Positions 1 through 9,237 of a DNA stretch of 64,000 bases are shown one piece after another. The position numbers were made by a program, and so were the translations under genes. Below the pieces are notes generated by a model. That model was not told the DNA's origin and did not search any database. It saw only the letters and a list, made by a program, of their open reading frames with translations. Where the stretch lies: NCBI GenBank assembly GCA_002347025.1, contig DEAE01000016.1, positions 8,521 through 72,520 on the forward strand. The letters run 5' to 3'. The DNA comes from Acidobacteria bacterium UBA2990 (GTDB lineage: Bacteria > Acidobacteriota > Vicinamibacteria > Vicinamibacterales > UBA8438). Positions within the stretch are counted from its first letter, which is position 1, and every line of letters begins with the position of its first letter.

Positions 1-148
1 GGAAACTTGCAACCCCTGCATCGGCAGGACCTGATCGAAACACCAGGTCCAACCGCCGAGCAACTTCATCAACGACCTCAAACCCAACGTTGTGACGGGT
101 GCCACAATAATTGGCACCAGGGTTGCCCAAACCAACAATAAGCTTCAC
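1..148 (-). CDS. pth: Peptidyl-tRNA hydrolase, N-terminal part (cut by window edge)
   Basis: Pth cleaves peptidyl-tRNA released by stalled ribosomes and recycles the tRNA in the cytoplasm. The visible 49 residues begin VKLIVGLGNPGANYCGTRHN and continue with VGFEVVDEVARRL. This is the family's N-terminal signature: the GLGNPG turn and the TRHNVGF motif that carries the catalytic histidine. The start is a GTG at 146-148; an ATG upstream in frame was not seen. The rest of the gene lies beyond the window, so it is partial, not broken. It follows rplY on the same strand with a gap of about 90 bases, the usual ctc-pth order. Confidence 0.93.
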   Translation of the reverse strand, partial: MKLIVGLGNPGANYCGTRHNVGFEVVDEVARRLDLVFRSGPADAGVASF

Positions 149-241
149 GGTTCAGTTAACAAGAATTAGGAACGCGCTATCAATCTTGCCTAAATAAAGT
201 AAATACGATCAACAAATTCACGGGTACGGACTTACCTTGTG

Positions 242-916
242 CTACGAGTCTGACTTCTCGTCTCCATCCTCTATCTTCGGTTCAGACTCGGCATCTGCCT
301 CAGCAGTATCCGCTTCCTCACCCTCAACTGACGGCTCCTCTTCCAACCTAGGCGCTATGACATGGACAATCAGCGTGTCCTGGTCGGTCACCGGTGCCCA
401 TGGCACCCCCTCAAGGAGTTCCCGCAAACGAATCCCATCACCAATCATGAGAGCCGAGATTTCAACAGAAATGCGCTCAGGAATTTCCGATGGCAAGCAG
501 GTTATAGCGACATCACGTTGAACAAAGTCGACCACCCCCCCTTGCACCTTGACCCCCTCGGGTTCGCCGGTGAGTTCAACAGGCACGGTGACCGTAATGG
601 CTTTGTCCATTGCCACTCGATAAAAATCAACGTGAAGAAGGTCGTGGCTAATCGGATCAATCTGATAGTCTTTGATCAAAACTTGGTCGGCCTTCCCACC
701 ATCAAGAACCAAGCCAATGAGAGTATTAACACCACTGTCTGAGCGCAGCACATCAAGCAAAGCTTCTGGCATAACACTGACGGATAATGCTTCTCCGCCT
801 GATGAATCACCACCTTGCCCATACACCACTCCGGGCACACGCCCTCCCCGGCGAAGCCGGCGACTAACATTCTTCCCACGTTCAGATCGTTCTTCTACAT
901 TCAGCGTAATTGCCAT
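242..916 (-). CDS. rplY: 50S ribosomal protein L25, long CTC form
   Basis: L25 binds 5S rRNA in the large ribosomal subunit. The 224-residue protein is the two-domain CTC form. The N-terminal L25 domain (about residues 5-95) has the basic R-R-L-R-R-G-G-R-V-P-G-V-V-Y-G segment. The C-terminal TL5-type beta domain (about 100-190) includes a VPVELTGEPEGVK stretch. An acidic, low-complexity tail rich in E, D and S follows from about residue 195, as in many CTC proteins. The gene sits 36 bases after prs and before pth, so it is probably cotranscribed with prs. Identification is by the family pattern and the conserved gene order. Confidence 0.95.
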   Translation of the reverse strand: MAITLNVEERSERGKNVSRRLRRGGRVPGVVYGQGGDSSGGEALSVSVMPEALLDVLRSDSGVNTLIGLVLDGGKADQVLIKDYQIDPISHDLLHVDFYRVAMDKAITVTVPVELTGEPEGVKVQGGVVDFVQRDVAITCLPSEIPERISVEISALMIGDGIRLRELLEGVPWAPVTDQDTLIVHVIAPRLEEEPSVEGEEADTAEADAESEPKIEDGDEKSDS

Positions 917-952
917 AACTAGACCTAACTAATGCGAATCAAAAAAGTCCGC

Positions 953-1897
953 TTAAACGAACAGAGACGACACAGATGTCTCTTGGTGAATACTTTCAAT
1001 CGCTTTCCCAAGCAACGGAGCAACTGATAATATCTCGACCTTATCAGATTCAACAATTGCAGACCTCGGCGGTATGGTGTTGGTAACCACCAGCTTTTCG
1101 AGCGCCGAGTTATTGATCCGGTCCAAAGCTGGCCCAGATAACACACCATGAACCGCACAGGCAAACACACCAGAAGCCCCATTGCTACGTAGTGCCTCAG
1201 CGCTATGAGTTAAGGTTCCAGCCGTGTCCACGATGTCATCCTGGATGATACATACTCGATCCTGAACTTCACCCACCACATTCATCACTTGTGCCGCCCC
1301 GTCACTGGACCGCCTTTTATCAATAATTGCTAGCTCTGCTCCCAGTCGTTTGGCATAGGCACGCGCTCTCTCTACGCCACCCGCATCAGGCGAAACAATG
1401 GTCAGATCCTGGTCCGCCTTGCGGACCAAGTGCTCTATAAACACCGGAGCAGCGAATAGGTGGTCGACAGGAATGTCAAAGAAGGCCTGGATTTGCGCTT
1501 TATGTAAATCCATGGTCAAGACACGGTTTGCCCCGGCGGCACTCAATAAATTCGCAACAAGTTTGGCTGATATAGGAACCCGAGGCTTATCCTTTCGGTC
1601 CTGGCGAGCGTAGCCGTAATAAGGCATAACTGCTGTGATCCGTGACGCAGACGAGCGCCTAAACGCATCGATCATTACACACAACTCAATGATGTGAGAA
1701 TCGACCGGTGTGCAGGTTGGCTGCAGGATGAAAACATCGGCACCCCGTATGTTTTCGTCGATCTGAAATGACACTTCCGTGTCAGAAAATCTCTTTAGGC
1801 TCGCTCGTCCCAAGGGAGTGCCGATGTGCTCAGCGATCTCCTTCGCTAATTGCGGGTGCGCAGTTCCGGTAAAGAGTTTTAGCTGTCTGTTCTGCAT
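953..1897 (-). CDS. prs: Ribose-phosphate pyrophosphokinase (PRPP synthetase)
   Basis: Prs transfers pyrophosphate from ATP to ribose 5-phosphate, making PRPP for purine, pyrimidine, histidine, tryptophan and NAD synthesis. The 314-residue length is normal for class I enzymes. Visible signatures are FSDTEVSFQIDENIRG near residue 38, the PYYGYARQDRK flexible-loop region near 95, the DLHKAQIQAFFDIPVDHL metal/ATP segment near 130, and the PRPP-binding loop DDIVDTAGTL near 220. DLHKAQIQAFF differs slightly from the common DLHxxQIQGFF. tRNA-Gln lies just upstream and rplY downstream, giving the classic ispE-(tRNA)-prs-rplY-pth arrangement. Confidence 0.97.
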   Translation of the reverse strand: MQNRQLKLFTGTAHPQLAKEIAEHIGTPLGRASLKRFSDTEVSFQIDENIRGADVFILQPTCTPVDSHIIELCVMIDAFRRSSASRITAVMPYYGYARQDRKDKPRVPISAKLVANLLSAAGANRVLTMDLHKAQIQAFFDIPVDHLFAAPVFIEHLVRKADQDLTIVSPDAGGVERARAYAKRLGAELAIIDKRRSSDGAAQVMNVVGEVQDRVCIIQDDIVDTAGTLTHSAEALRSNGASGVFACAVHGVLSGPALDRINNSALEKLVVTNTIPPRSAIVESDKVEILSVAPLLGKAIESIHQETSVSSLFV

Positions 1898-1963
1898 CGC
1901 CGTTCGATCAGATTCCCAGCATTTCCCTAGTTAAAGTGAATATGCTCAATGGCCCGCGTGGAT

Positions 1964-2039
1964 TGGCTGGGGCGGAAGGATTCGAACCTTCGAATACGGG
2001 ATTCAAAGTCCCGCGCCTTAACCGCTTGGCCACGCCCCA
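1964..2039 (-). tRNA. tRNA-Gln (anticodon TTG), CCA encoded
   Basis: Read on the minus strand, the sequence begins TGGGGCG and ends CGCCCCA, then discriminator G and an encoded CCA, giving a 7-bp acceptor stem. The anticodon stem is CGGGA/TCCCG with loop CTTTGAA, so the anticodon is TTG (glutamine). The T arm contains GGTTCGAATCC. It lies between ispE and prs in the same direction. Confidence 0.95.
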
Positions 2040-2219
2040 CCTAAAGTGATTCCCCACACCGAATGCCGTGTCTACCGACCCCCCGTACACGATAGCCAAG
2101 GCTCGAGTTCAGGCAAGGCACGGGCAACGAGCGTGATGCCAGCACAAGGCAACCAGACTCGAAGAACAACACGAATCAACCAATACGCAGGGACTAAATT
2201 GTTACCCGCACAAACTTTC

Positions 2220-2249
2220 ATTGTAGCCTGAGCTCACTTTACTGAGCAA
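2220..2249 (-). promoter_or_regulatory. Candidate sigma70-type promoter for tRNA-Gln/prs
   Basis: On the minus strand TTGCTC (2249-2244) and TACAAT (2225-2220) are separated by 18 bases. The -10 box matches the consensus at five of six positions. It lies just past the ispE stop codon and would give a leader of about 170 bases before tRNA-Gln. By-eye call with no experimental support. Confidence 0.4.
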
Positions 2250-2275
2250 GAACAGACCATCTTCAAAGTGAACCT

Positions 2276-3241
2276 CTAGGACCTAAAGCCAGACTCCTGA
2301 GCAAGTCTGTCACGGTTCATGGTCTCTGAAATTTTCACTGTCCAGCCATCCCAACTCACACCCCTCGCAGCCTCCACTGCCATAGCCCGCTGGGCAAACA
2401 ACCCAAAAACAGCCGACCCACTTCCCGTCATGGCTGCAATTTCCGCCCCGGAGTTGGCCAGCTTTCTCACGGCCCGGCGTATCTCTGGACGGCGTCCGGC
2501 TACCGGTTTCTCTAGCTCATTATCAACTCCATCCAGAGCAATGGACGAACCAATCACCTGAGGAGACCTCCAAACTTGTCGTCCAGGAAAACCACCTCGA
2601 CCACCCGTGCTGTCCCTATCTTGCTCCAACCAACCATAGGCCTCAACCGTCGAAACCCCACGAGGTGGGACCGCAACAACTACCCAGTATCGAGGCAACT
2701 CCGCTAGCGGGTATATCTCGTCTCCTCGCCCGATCCCGAGAGCTGTGCCACCAACCAAGAAAAAAGGCCCATCAGCACCGAGTTCTGACGCAATACCATC
2801 AAGCTCGTGGTGGCCGAATGTCAGTCCCCAAAATCGGCACACACCTCGCAGCACAGCCACCGCATCCGAAGTCCCACCTCCCAATCCTGCCTGAACCGGA
2901 ATACGCTTGGTAATAGTGACCTTAACACCCGTTGGATCACCATGACGGCCCGAAGCTGTCCAAAGCTTATGCATCGCGCCCCACACGAGGTTGTCTCGGT
3001 CTTGAGGGACTCCAGCCGACGAGCACCTGACCTGACACGGACCACTGATAGCTCGCAGGGTTAAGGTGTCGTACAACCTGATTGTCTGGATGATAGTGCG
3101 GAGATCATGAAAACCGTCAGGACGCTTGGCACCTACTTGCAGATCCAAGTTAACCTTAGCGTAAGCCCGAAGCCGCACAATCCCAACTGCCCGTTCCTCC
3201 GACATCTCAGCACCGAAACGCCGAGCGGTTGCTTCCGACAT
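2276..3241 (-). CDS. ispE: 4-diphosphocytidyl-2-C-methyl-D-erythritol kinase
   Basis: IspE phosphorylates the 2-hydroxyl of CDP-methylerythritol in the MEP route to isoprenoids. It is a GHMP kinase: the N-terminal AYAKVNLDLQVGAKRPDGFH motif is diagnostic, the ATP loop is PVQAGLGGGTSDA, and the C-terminal glycine loop is MTGSGSAVFGLF. The open frame extends to 3313, but the ATG at 3239-3241 has a good ribosome-binding site (GGAAGGG about four bases upstream) and gives 321 residues. A further ATG at 3205 would give 309 and is nearer the usual length, so the exact start is uncertain. The gene follows the lolB-like gene, the usual order. Confidence 0.93.
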   Translation of the reverse strand: MSEATARRFGAEMSEERAVGIVRLRAYAKVNLDLQVGAKRPDGFHDLRTIIQTIRLYDTLTLRAISGPCQVRCSSAGVPQDRDNLVWGAMHKLWTASGRHGDPTGVKVTITKRIPVQAGLGGGTSDAVAVLRGVCRFWGLTFGHHELDGIASELGADGPFFLVGGTALGIGRGDEIYPLAELPRYWVVVAVPPRGVSTVEAYGWLEQDRDSTGGRGGFPGRQVWRSPQVIGSSIALDGVDNELEKPVAGRRPEIRRAVRKLANSGAEIAAMTGSGSAVFGLFAQRAMAVEAARGVSWDGWTVKISETMNRDRLAQESGFRS

Positions 3242-3332
3242 TTTCCCTTCCGACACCCACAAGGATCCGACTACCTTCGCCGTCAGACGCTCTCGCAAGA
3301 GCAGTAATGACACCGCAAAACTCGTTCAAGAT

Positions 3333-4151
3333 TCACTGCCGTCCGAGAGGCACTCGCAATGGTCCAGCCCGATTCAGCTCTTCCAATGTCATAGGAACAA
3401 CATTCATCGGTAGCTGCAGAGAGAAGGTCGACTTCTCAAGCTGAACATTAAGATTAAGCTGAGATAGGCTGGCTGTAATGTCAATTGGAAGTCCCGCTTG
3501 CCTGCCTACTCCCGGTTCCGTCGAAAACACTCGCACTACCGTGGGCATCCCACGCCGAAATCCACCGTACTCGATCGTCAGCCCGTCTCGGGTCCCAGCT
3601 ACGAGATGGTAATCGTTTCCCATTAGTCGCAAGTACGCGCTCGCTCCGCCCGACAAATCCACCACAATCCACCCGCCAACACTTCTCCCTCGAAGCGGTC
3701 GAGATTCTGGAACCAAACAGCCCGTCAGCACTGCAAGGAGATCTCCAGGGCCAAAGGGTATCCCCGTCAATGCGGCCAGTATATCCACAGCCGGTACATC
3801 AGTCACCACACGACCCTGTCGCGTAAGCCACAACGTCGCCTCCTCCTCAGCGGCCACCAAATAGAAACCTGGAGTTCCGAACGGTGCAAGACCTTCCAGC
3901 CTAATAGATGCCGGCTTCGCCAAACCGGCACGCACTCTCCCGCTGAAATTTGTTTGGGTACCACGTCCTTGAATGCCAATCATCGCTTCAAAGGTGCGAA
4001 CACGGCGACAATTAGCCACTACCGTATCGAAGAGGGAAGCATAAGCAGGGTACGCTATCCCAGAACCCTGTGGGAGAATGACCCGACTCGGCGCGCAGGC
4101 TCCCGCAACAAAAAAAAACGTGACATATAGAGAGGCACGAACGAAAGTCAT
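3333..4151 (-). CDS. LolB-like outer-membrane lipoprotein
   Basis: The 272-residue protein starts with a hydrophobic signal (about residues 5-18) ending in a lipobox, FVAGAC, with Cys19 as the predicted lipidated residue. The body is a predicted all-beta protein with segments such as TFEAMIGIQGRG and SGRVRAGLAKPASIRLEGL. These resemble the LolB/LolA or DUF4292 fold that receives or binds lipid at the outer membrane. LolB in proteobacteria inserts lipoproteins into the outer membrane and its gene lies next to ispE, as here. The sequence is divergent from proteobacterial LolB, so the assignment rests on fold-like pattern, lipobox and gene order. Function in lipoprotein sorting is inferred. Confidence 0.65.
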   Translation of the reverse strand: MTFVRASLYVTFFFVAGACAPSRVILPQGSGIAYPAYASLFDTVVANCRRVRTFEAMIGIQGRGTQTNFSGRVRAGLAKPASIRLEGLAPFGTPGFYLVAAEEEATLWLTRQGRVVTDVPAVDILAALTGIPFGPGDLLAVLTGCLVPESRPLRGRSVGGWIVVDLSGGASAYLRLMGNDYHLVAGTRDGLTIEYGGFRRGMPTVVRVFSTEPGVGRQAGLPIDITASLSQLNLNVQLEKSTFSLQLPMNVVPMTLEELNRAGPLRVPLGRQ

Positions 4152-4214
4152 CGTTCGCCAGGGTCTGGTCGAGGCTGGCCGAACGTATAGTGCATGAGGG
4201 TTTGCGAGAGGCGA

Positions 4215-6068
4215 CTACCGATTCAGGCGTGTCCGAGCCTCTTGGATTTTGGTTTCGACCTCTGACAAGTCGAGTCCATTTCCATCACCGGACAAAGCCC
4301 GTTCCCACGCAGAAATTGCCTCGGTATATCGTTCCAGTCTGAAAAGCAGATCACCCATGTGATCCTGCACCACCGAGTTGCTCTGAAGCTGGTCACTGGC
4401 CCTTCGCAACGGCACTTCTGCCAATTCCAGCTCATCCTTCTTGAAGTACGCCCAACCGAGGCTGTCGAGATAAGACCCATTCTGGGGATCAAGTTCGAGG
4501 GCACGCTGAATCAATAGCACTGACTCGTCGAGTCTCTCTCCTCGTTCAGCCAACATATAGCCAAGATAATTCAAGGTCTGTGCGTCATCCGGGTTGGCAT
4601 CAAGCACCCTCCTAAACGCCTGTTCGGCCTCGGCAAATCGCTGGGCTCGCTCGAACAAGGCACCTAGCTGAAACACAATCAGTGTGCTGCCAGGAAACCG
4701 GACCTCTGCTTCCTCCAAAACTCGCACAGCCTGAGAAACCCGACCGTTGTCGCTATAAACACCAGCCAAGGCTACATGGGCAATCGGTTCGCCTATATGA
4801 TCAGGTAGAGCCCGCTCAAGTAGCGAAATAGCATCGTCAACCGAACCGCGAGCCAATAAGGCCTGTGCTTCAAGGCGAACCAAGGCCAGACTATCCGGTC
4901 TGGCTTCACGGGCCAAAGCTAAAATTTCATCCGCTTCATCGAAACGTTCAGCATCAAGATAAGTTTGTGCAAGCTGAACCTGTAGCCGAAAATTTGCAGG
5001 GACCAACTCGTTTGCTTCAGTTAGTGCGTCGATGGCTCCATCAAAATCGCCTAGCCTATGGTAGGCGACACTTAAGCTCTGAAGCAGGCCAGCAAGTTGT
5101 GGGAGCGATTCCCCATCATCACGAACCCTACCGACCAACAGAACCAGAGTGTCTGCCATGGCTCGGTACTGTCCCATCGCACCTTGTACCCGTGACAATA
5201 CGAATGGCCCACGGAGCCCGCTTGGCTCAAGTTCAACAACCCGACGGGCGGCCGTCTCGGCAGTTTCATGATTATTGTTCTGCAACTCGAGTTCGGCTAT
5301 CTGGAACCAAGCTTCGGTATCATCCGGGCGTAGATCCACAAGATCTCGGAGAACACCAAGGGCGCGGTCAGGCTCCCCTGCGTTAATCAAAGACCCGGCA
5401 AGCCTACGACGGTAACGGGCGCGCCGAGGACTCAACAACACTGCCCGCTCATAAGCAGCAGCCGCAGCATCCCACTGTTGCCTAGTTTCATGAGCCGCAG
5501 CCAACATAACCAGAGCCTCTGTAAATTGAGGTTCAGCCTCCAATACCTCAGTCAAAACCTCAATCGCACTCTCGGCTTGACCACTGGTGATGTAGAGCCT
5601 ACCCAGAGTCAGATAAAGCCCGGCATCCGGCAACCCTGGGTTCCGAGCCCGCTCTAAATGATCAACAGCCTGTTCAACATCCGTCTGAACAGGATCATTC
5701 TGAGAGCTAGCTCTGGCAGCATATACAAGTCCCAGAATGCGATGGGCGTCACGGTTGTCGGGATCTCGGTCGAGAGCCGAATTACCGGCCGAAATTGCTT
5801 CATCTGACCGATTTTGACGAGCGTAAAGTTCAGCAAGCTCTGACCATATGCCAGAAGCACTCGGGTCAAGCTCAGCAGCCTGCAGATAGGCCGCTACCGC
5901 AGCATCAAAATCACCTCCACCCTGGAGCAAACGACCCAGCATAAAAGCATGGTAAGCGGTTGCCCGATCCTCAAAGCCTGACGGTTCAGATTCCGCCGAC
6001 TGAGCGTGGGCAAATACTCCAGAAACCAACATGACCGCGGCAAAAAACGAACTGACTGTTAACCGCAT
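4215..6068 (-). CDS. Secreted tetratricopeptide-repeat protein
   Basis: This 617-residue protein has a signal peptide (about residues 1-22, ending AHA) and then an almost continuous array of tetratricopeptide repeats. Recurrent A-x-x-x-x-x-x-A-x-x-L-x-P spacing is visible, for example AAYLQAAELDPSASGIWSEL, AISAGNSALDRDPDN, AEQAFRRVLDANPDDAQTLN and LIQRALELDPQNGSYLDSLG. I count at least twelve repeats. Such proteins are scaffolds; the partner is not evident. It lies upstream of the lolB-like gene on the same strand (63-base gap), so it may act in envelope lipoprotein or outer-membrane assembly. That role is inference only. Confidence 0.85.
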   Translation of the reverse strand: MRLTVSSFFAAVMLVSGVFAHAQSAESEPSGFEDRATAYHAFMLGRLLQGGGDFDAAVAAYLQAAELDPSASGIWSELAELYARQNRSDEAISAGNSALDRDPDNRDAHRILGLVYAARASSQNDPVQTDVEQAVDHLERARNPGLPDAGLYLTLGRLYITSGQAESAIEVLTEVLEAEPQFTEALVMLAAAHETRQQWDAAAAAYERAVLLSPRRARYRRRLAGSLINAGEPDRALGVLRDLVDLRPDDTEAWFQIAELELQNNNHETAETAARRVVELEPSGLRGPFVLSRVQGAMGQYRAMADTLVLLVGRVRDDGESLPQLAGLLQSLSVAYHRLGDFDGAIDALTEANELVPANFRLQVQLAQTYLDAERFDEADEILALAREARPDSLALVRLEAQALLARGSVDDAISLLERALPDHIGEPIAHVALAGVYSDNGRVSQAVRVLEEAEVRFPGSTLIVFQLGALFERAQRFAEAEQAFRRVLDANPDDAQTLNYLGYMLAERGERLDESVLLIQRALELDPQNGSYLDSLGWAYFKKDELELAEVPLRRASDQLQSNSVVQDHMGDLLFRLERYTEAISAWERALSGDGNGLDLSEVETKIQEARTRLNR

Positions 6069-6135
6069 ATGGGTGAGATTGTTCCACAGGATAGGGAAGC
6101 GAACAACCCACTAGCGATAGCGGCACGTCAGAATC

Positions 6136-6144
6136 TGGTATAGT
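6136..6144 (+). promoter_or_regulatory. Candidate extended -10 promoter for the Trm112-like gene
   Basis: TGGTATAGT is a TGn extension followed by TATAGT, five of six matches to the -10 consensus. No good -35 is seen. Initiation near 6151 would give a short leader carrying the strong GGAGGAGG ribosome site at about 6154-6161. Confidence 0.45.
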
Positions 6145-6167
6145 CCGGCCTTGGAGGAGGGCTCATC

Positions 6168-6338
6168 ATGGGGATTGACGCGAAATTGTTGGAGATACTT
6201 GCCTGTCCCCAATGCAAGACACCGGTCGAATTGGTGGATAACAGCAGCGGTCTTAAATGCCAAACCTGCAAGCGGATATTCCCTATCAAAGACGATATTC
6301 CAGTAATGCTCATCGATGAAGCTACCATGGCAGATTGA
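6168..6338 (+). CDS. Trm112-like / UPF0434 small zinc-ribbon protein
   Basis: The 56-residue product reads MGIDAKLLEILACPQCKTPV, then two more cysteines (CQTC, residues 31 and 34) and IFPIKDDIPVML. Two CxxC pairs (Cys13/16 and Cys31/34) and the PIxDDIPxML tail are typical of the YcaR/Trm112 family. In eukaryotes and archaea Trm112 is a zinc-ribbon activator of methyltransferases; the bacterial role is poorly known. A strong Shine-Dalgarno sequence (GGAGGAGG) precedes the ATG. It lies between a TPR gene on the other strand and an O-antigen ligase gene downstream on the same strand. Confidence 0.85.
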   Translation: MGIDAKLLEILACPQCKTPVELVDNSSGLKCQTCKRIFPIKDDIPVMLIDEATMAD

Positions 6339-6406
6339 CGAGCGACGCCCCCGCTCAACTAACCGTAGGACACTTCAGGAAGACCAAATGTCGGGAAGGC
6401 CCTGCC

Positions 6407-7558
6407 ATGATCGCCGCCCTGGATAATTACGACAGTTCAAATCTTGAAACCACAGCACTAATTTCCCTGTTAGGTTTTGTCGCTGCTATTCAGATCTCAA
6501 TAGCCGCGGCAGGCATTCTTCTCGCGGTCACAGTGGTCCTATGGATCGCTTTACTCGGGTCTAAACGGGAATGGCCTACAGCCCCGCCGTTTTTCGGGGC
6601 CCTATTGATCTATGCCGCCATAACCCTAACATCCGCCCTATTTTCTCTAGACCCCATCAGCAGCTTCAGCGATTCCCGCGAGATATTGCTTTTCCTAGTT
6701 GTACCGCTAGTTTACCGACTGGCTCGTGGTCGCCATGCGCAGACTGTAGCAACAATTGTTGTAAGTGTAGGCGCCGCCAGTGCCGTTTTCGGCATTGTGC
6801 AATACGGCATACTCGAGTACGACAATCTTGGGCAGCGACCCTCCGGCAGCATGGGCCATTACATGACCTATTCAGGTCTCCTAGTACTGGTCATCGGATT
6901 GGCGACTGCTCGCGCTCTTTTTGACACACGTGAACGGACTTGGTCGGTATTGGTGCTGCCGGCACTCATCGCAGCACTAGCCGTCACTCTAACCAGAAGC
7001 AACTGGGTCGGGGCAGGCGCGGCTATAGGAATCCTGTTTCTCCTCAAAGACATTCGTCTACTAGTGGTCGTACCAGTACTTGCCGCTTTAGTTTTAGTAC
7101 TGGCGCCTCCCCAGATCACAGCAAGGGCATACTCAGCATTTGATCTCCAGGATCCGACCGTGCGTGACCGTTTCGCAATGGCACGTGCCGGCGTCAAGAT
7201 CATTAAGGATTATCCACTAACAGGGGTTGGACCAGACATGGTTCAGGAAGTCTATCCTGACTATAGAGACGCGAATGCGGTTCAGAAAGAAAATCCCCAC
7301 CTCCACAACGTACCGCTACAGATAGCAGCCGAACGAGGCCTGCCAGCTCTAACAATCTGGATCGGTTTTCTGGGCCTAGTAGCGCGGGATCTCATCAAAC
7401 GTCTCCGAGCCGACAAACATCATGCTCTTAGCGCCGCTGGGCTAGCAGCGGTGGTCGGAATGTTGGCCGGAGGTCTCTTCGAATACAACTTCGGTGACTC
7501 GGAATTCCTGATGTTGTTTCTTGTTCTGATCACCCTGCCTCACTGCGAAGAAACCTAG
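6407..7558 (+). CDS. O-antigen ligase family membrane protein (Wzy_C domain)
   Basis: A 383-residue polytopic inner-membrane protein with about ten hydrophobic segments. The hallmark of the WaaL/Wzy superfamily lies in the long periplasmic loop, around residues 285-320: TGVGPDMVQEVYP, then HLHNVPLQIAAERG. The conserved H, N, Q and E-x-G are part of the ligase/polymerase site. These enzymes join or polymerise undecaprenyl-linked glycans at the periplasmic face. The frame is open to a TTG at 6335, but the ATG at 6407 has GGGAAGG about seven bases upstream and is preferred. It probably forms an operon with the Trm112-like gene (68-base gap). Ligase versus polymerase cannot be decided from sequence. 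Confidence 0.82.
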   Translation: MIAALDNYDSSNLETTALISLLGFVAAIQISIAAAGILLAVTVVLWIALLGSKREWPTAPPFFGALLIYAAITLTSALFSLDPISSFSDSREILLFLVVPLVYRLARGRHAQTVATIVVSVGAASAVFGIVQYGILEYDNLGQRPSGSMGHYMTYSGLLVLVIGLATARALFDTRERTWSVLVLPALIAALAVTLTRSNWVGAGAAIGILFLLKDIRLLVVVPVLAALVLVLAPPQITARAYSAFDLQDPTVRDRFAMARAGVKIIKDYPLTGVGPDMVQEVYPDYRDANAVQKENPHLHNVPLQIAAERGLPALTIWIGFLGLVARDLIKRLRADKHHALSAAGLAAVVGMLAGGLFEYNFGDSEFLMLFLVLITLPHCEET

Positions 7559-7626
7559 GCAATAGAAAGCGCCATGAGGTCCTCTTCCGGTGTCATGAAG
7601 GTTAGCTGGTTGGGGGCCTTGGCCAC

Positions 7627-9237
7627 TCAGTGCCGGAAATGCCGTGTTCCAGTGAACACCATAGCGAGGCCGTGCTCCTCAGCAGCAGCAATTACCTCTT
7701 CATCTCGAACAGAACCACCTGGCTGTACAACAGCAGTTGCCCCAGTTGCTGCAATTGCGTCGAGCCCATCTCGGAACGGGAAAAAAGCATCCGAGGCCGC
7801 TACCGTGTCCAATAACGGCTTACCAGCCTTCATTGTCGCCACCTTGACGGCATCTACCCTACTCATTTGGCCGGCACCAATGGACACCAGCCGATCAGGC
7901 GAAGCAAAGACAACAGCGTTCGACTTAACATGTGCTGCAACACGCCAGGCAAGCCTTAAAGCGGAGGCCTCTGCCTTAGTAGGCTTGCGGGAAGTCACCA
8001 CCCTGCAAACAGCCGGTTCCCCCTCTGCTCGATCTCTATCCCATGAGGCACTAGCTTCGGCCACATGGTCGCTGTCCTGAACCAAGATCGCCCCCATAAT
8101 CGAACGGATTTCACGGGTCAAACTAAGGTCGCCAGCGGCTGAAGAAAAATCTGCTAACACCACTCTGAGATTCTTCTTTGTGGCCAAGATCGCTCTAGCC
8201 TCTTCGTCAGCATCAGGTGCAACGACAGCCTCAATGAAGGTAGAAGTGATCGCCGCTGCAGTTGCCTGATCAATGGGACGGTTTAGACCGACGATACCGC
8301 CAAATGCCGACAGTGAATCTACCTCTCTCGCCAAAATATAGGCCGAAGACAGCTTCTGGGCAATCGCTAGCCCGCAGGGATTCATATGCTTCACAACAAC
8401 AGCAGTTGGTTCACCGAACTCGAGTGTCAATCGCGCAGCTGCATCTAGATCCAGCAGGTTGGTGAATGACAGCGGCTTGCCCTGCACCACCCTAGCTCCA
8501 CCGAAGCCGGCTTTGCCTCCAGCGTAGATCGCTGCGACCTGGTGTGGATTCTCACCATAGCGTAGAACTCGCTGTCGGGATAATTCTAAAACCATCTCGT
8601 CAGGAAGCAGGGGTTGAGTTCGCGCCGCCAACTTGCGCGTCAAGCAGCCAGCATCCACTCCAACCGTCGATAAGACAGAAGCGATAGTTTGGTCGTACGA
8701 CTGAGTGTGAGCAAATGCTTTCTGGGCTAAAGCTAGTCGGTAAGAGACACCTGGACCGTCTGGCTGGCTCAACTCCAATAACGTCTTCTCATAGTCGCTA
8801 GGATCTACAACGACAACCACATCGCAGAAATTTTTGGATGCAGCTCGTATCAACGTAGGCCCTCCGATGTCGATGTCTTCGATCAATGCATCGACGCTAG
8901 CTTCTGGATTAGCAGCCGTCTGGGCAAACGGGTATAAATTCACTGCAACCAGATCAATTGCCCCTATCCCATGTGCTTGAATGGCCTGGAGGTCCCCAGG
9001 CTTATCGCGCCGTGCCAAAATGCCAGCGTGTACTCCTGGGTGCAAAGTCTTAACCCGGCCGTCCATCATCTCCGGAAACCCTGTCACCTCTGAGACCTGG
9101 GCAACTGTGAACCCAGCCTCTACCAAGACTTCTGCAGTCCCGCCTGTCGAAACCAGCTCGAAACCACAAGCAATTAATCCTCGGGCAAATTCAACAACGC
9201 CCGTCTTGTCAGAAACACTGAGCAGCGCTCGTTTCAA
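7627..9237 (-). CDS. purH: Bifunctional AICAR formyltransferase / IMP cyclohydrolase
   Basis: PurH performs the last two steps of de novo IMP synthesis. The 536-residue protein has the N-terminal MGS-like cyclohydrolase domain (LLSVSDKTGVVEFARGL, then TLHPGVHAGILARRD near residue 66). The C-terminal AICAR transformylase domain carries the conserved VVKHMNPCGLAIA segment near residue 282 and PGGSVRDEEVIAAAEEHG near the end. The start is a TTG with AGGAGA about nine bases upstream; no better ATG is near. It converges on the O-antigen ligase gene with about 70 bases between stops and appears monocistronic. Confidence 0.97.
   Translation of the reverse strand: MKRALLSVSDKTGVVEFARGLIACGFELVSTGGTAEVLVEAGFTVAQVSEVTGFPEMMDGRVKTLHPGVHAGILARRDKPGDLQAIQAHGIGAIDLVAVNLYPFAQTAANPEASVDALIEDIDIGGPTLIRAASKNFCDVVVVVDPSDYEKTLLELSQPDGPGVSYRLALAQKAFAHTQSYDQTIASVLSTVGVDAGCLTRKLAARTQPLLPDEMVLELSRQRVLRYGENPHQVAAIYAGGKAGFGGARVVQGKPLSFTNLLDLDAAARLTLEFGEPTAVVVKHMNPCGLAIAQKLSSAYILAREVDSLSAFGGIVGLNRPIDQATAAAITSTFIEAVVAPDADEEARAILATKKNLRVVLADFSSAAGDLSLTREIRSIMGAILVQDSDHVAEASASWDRDRAEGEPAVCRVVTSRKPTKAEASALRLAWRVAAHVKSNAVVFASPDRLVSIGAGQMSRVDAVKVATMKAGKPLLDTVAASDAFFPFRDGLDAIAATGATAVVQPGGSVRDEEVIAAAEEHGLAMVFTGTRHFRH

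Noticed and set aside
4865..5386. 173-residue plus-strand open frame opposite the TPR gene
   Set aside because: It is the complement of a clear TPR array; its own product has no recognisable pattern and is rich in P, R, Q and H, as shadow frames are.
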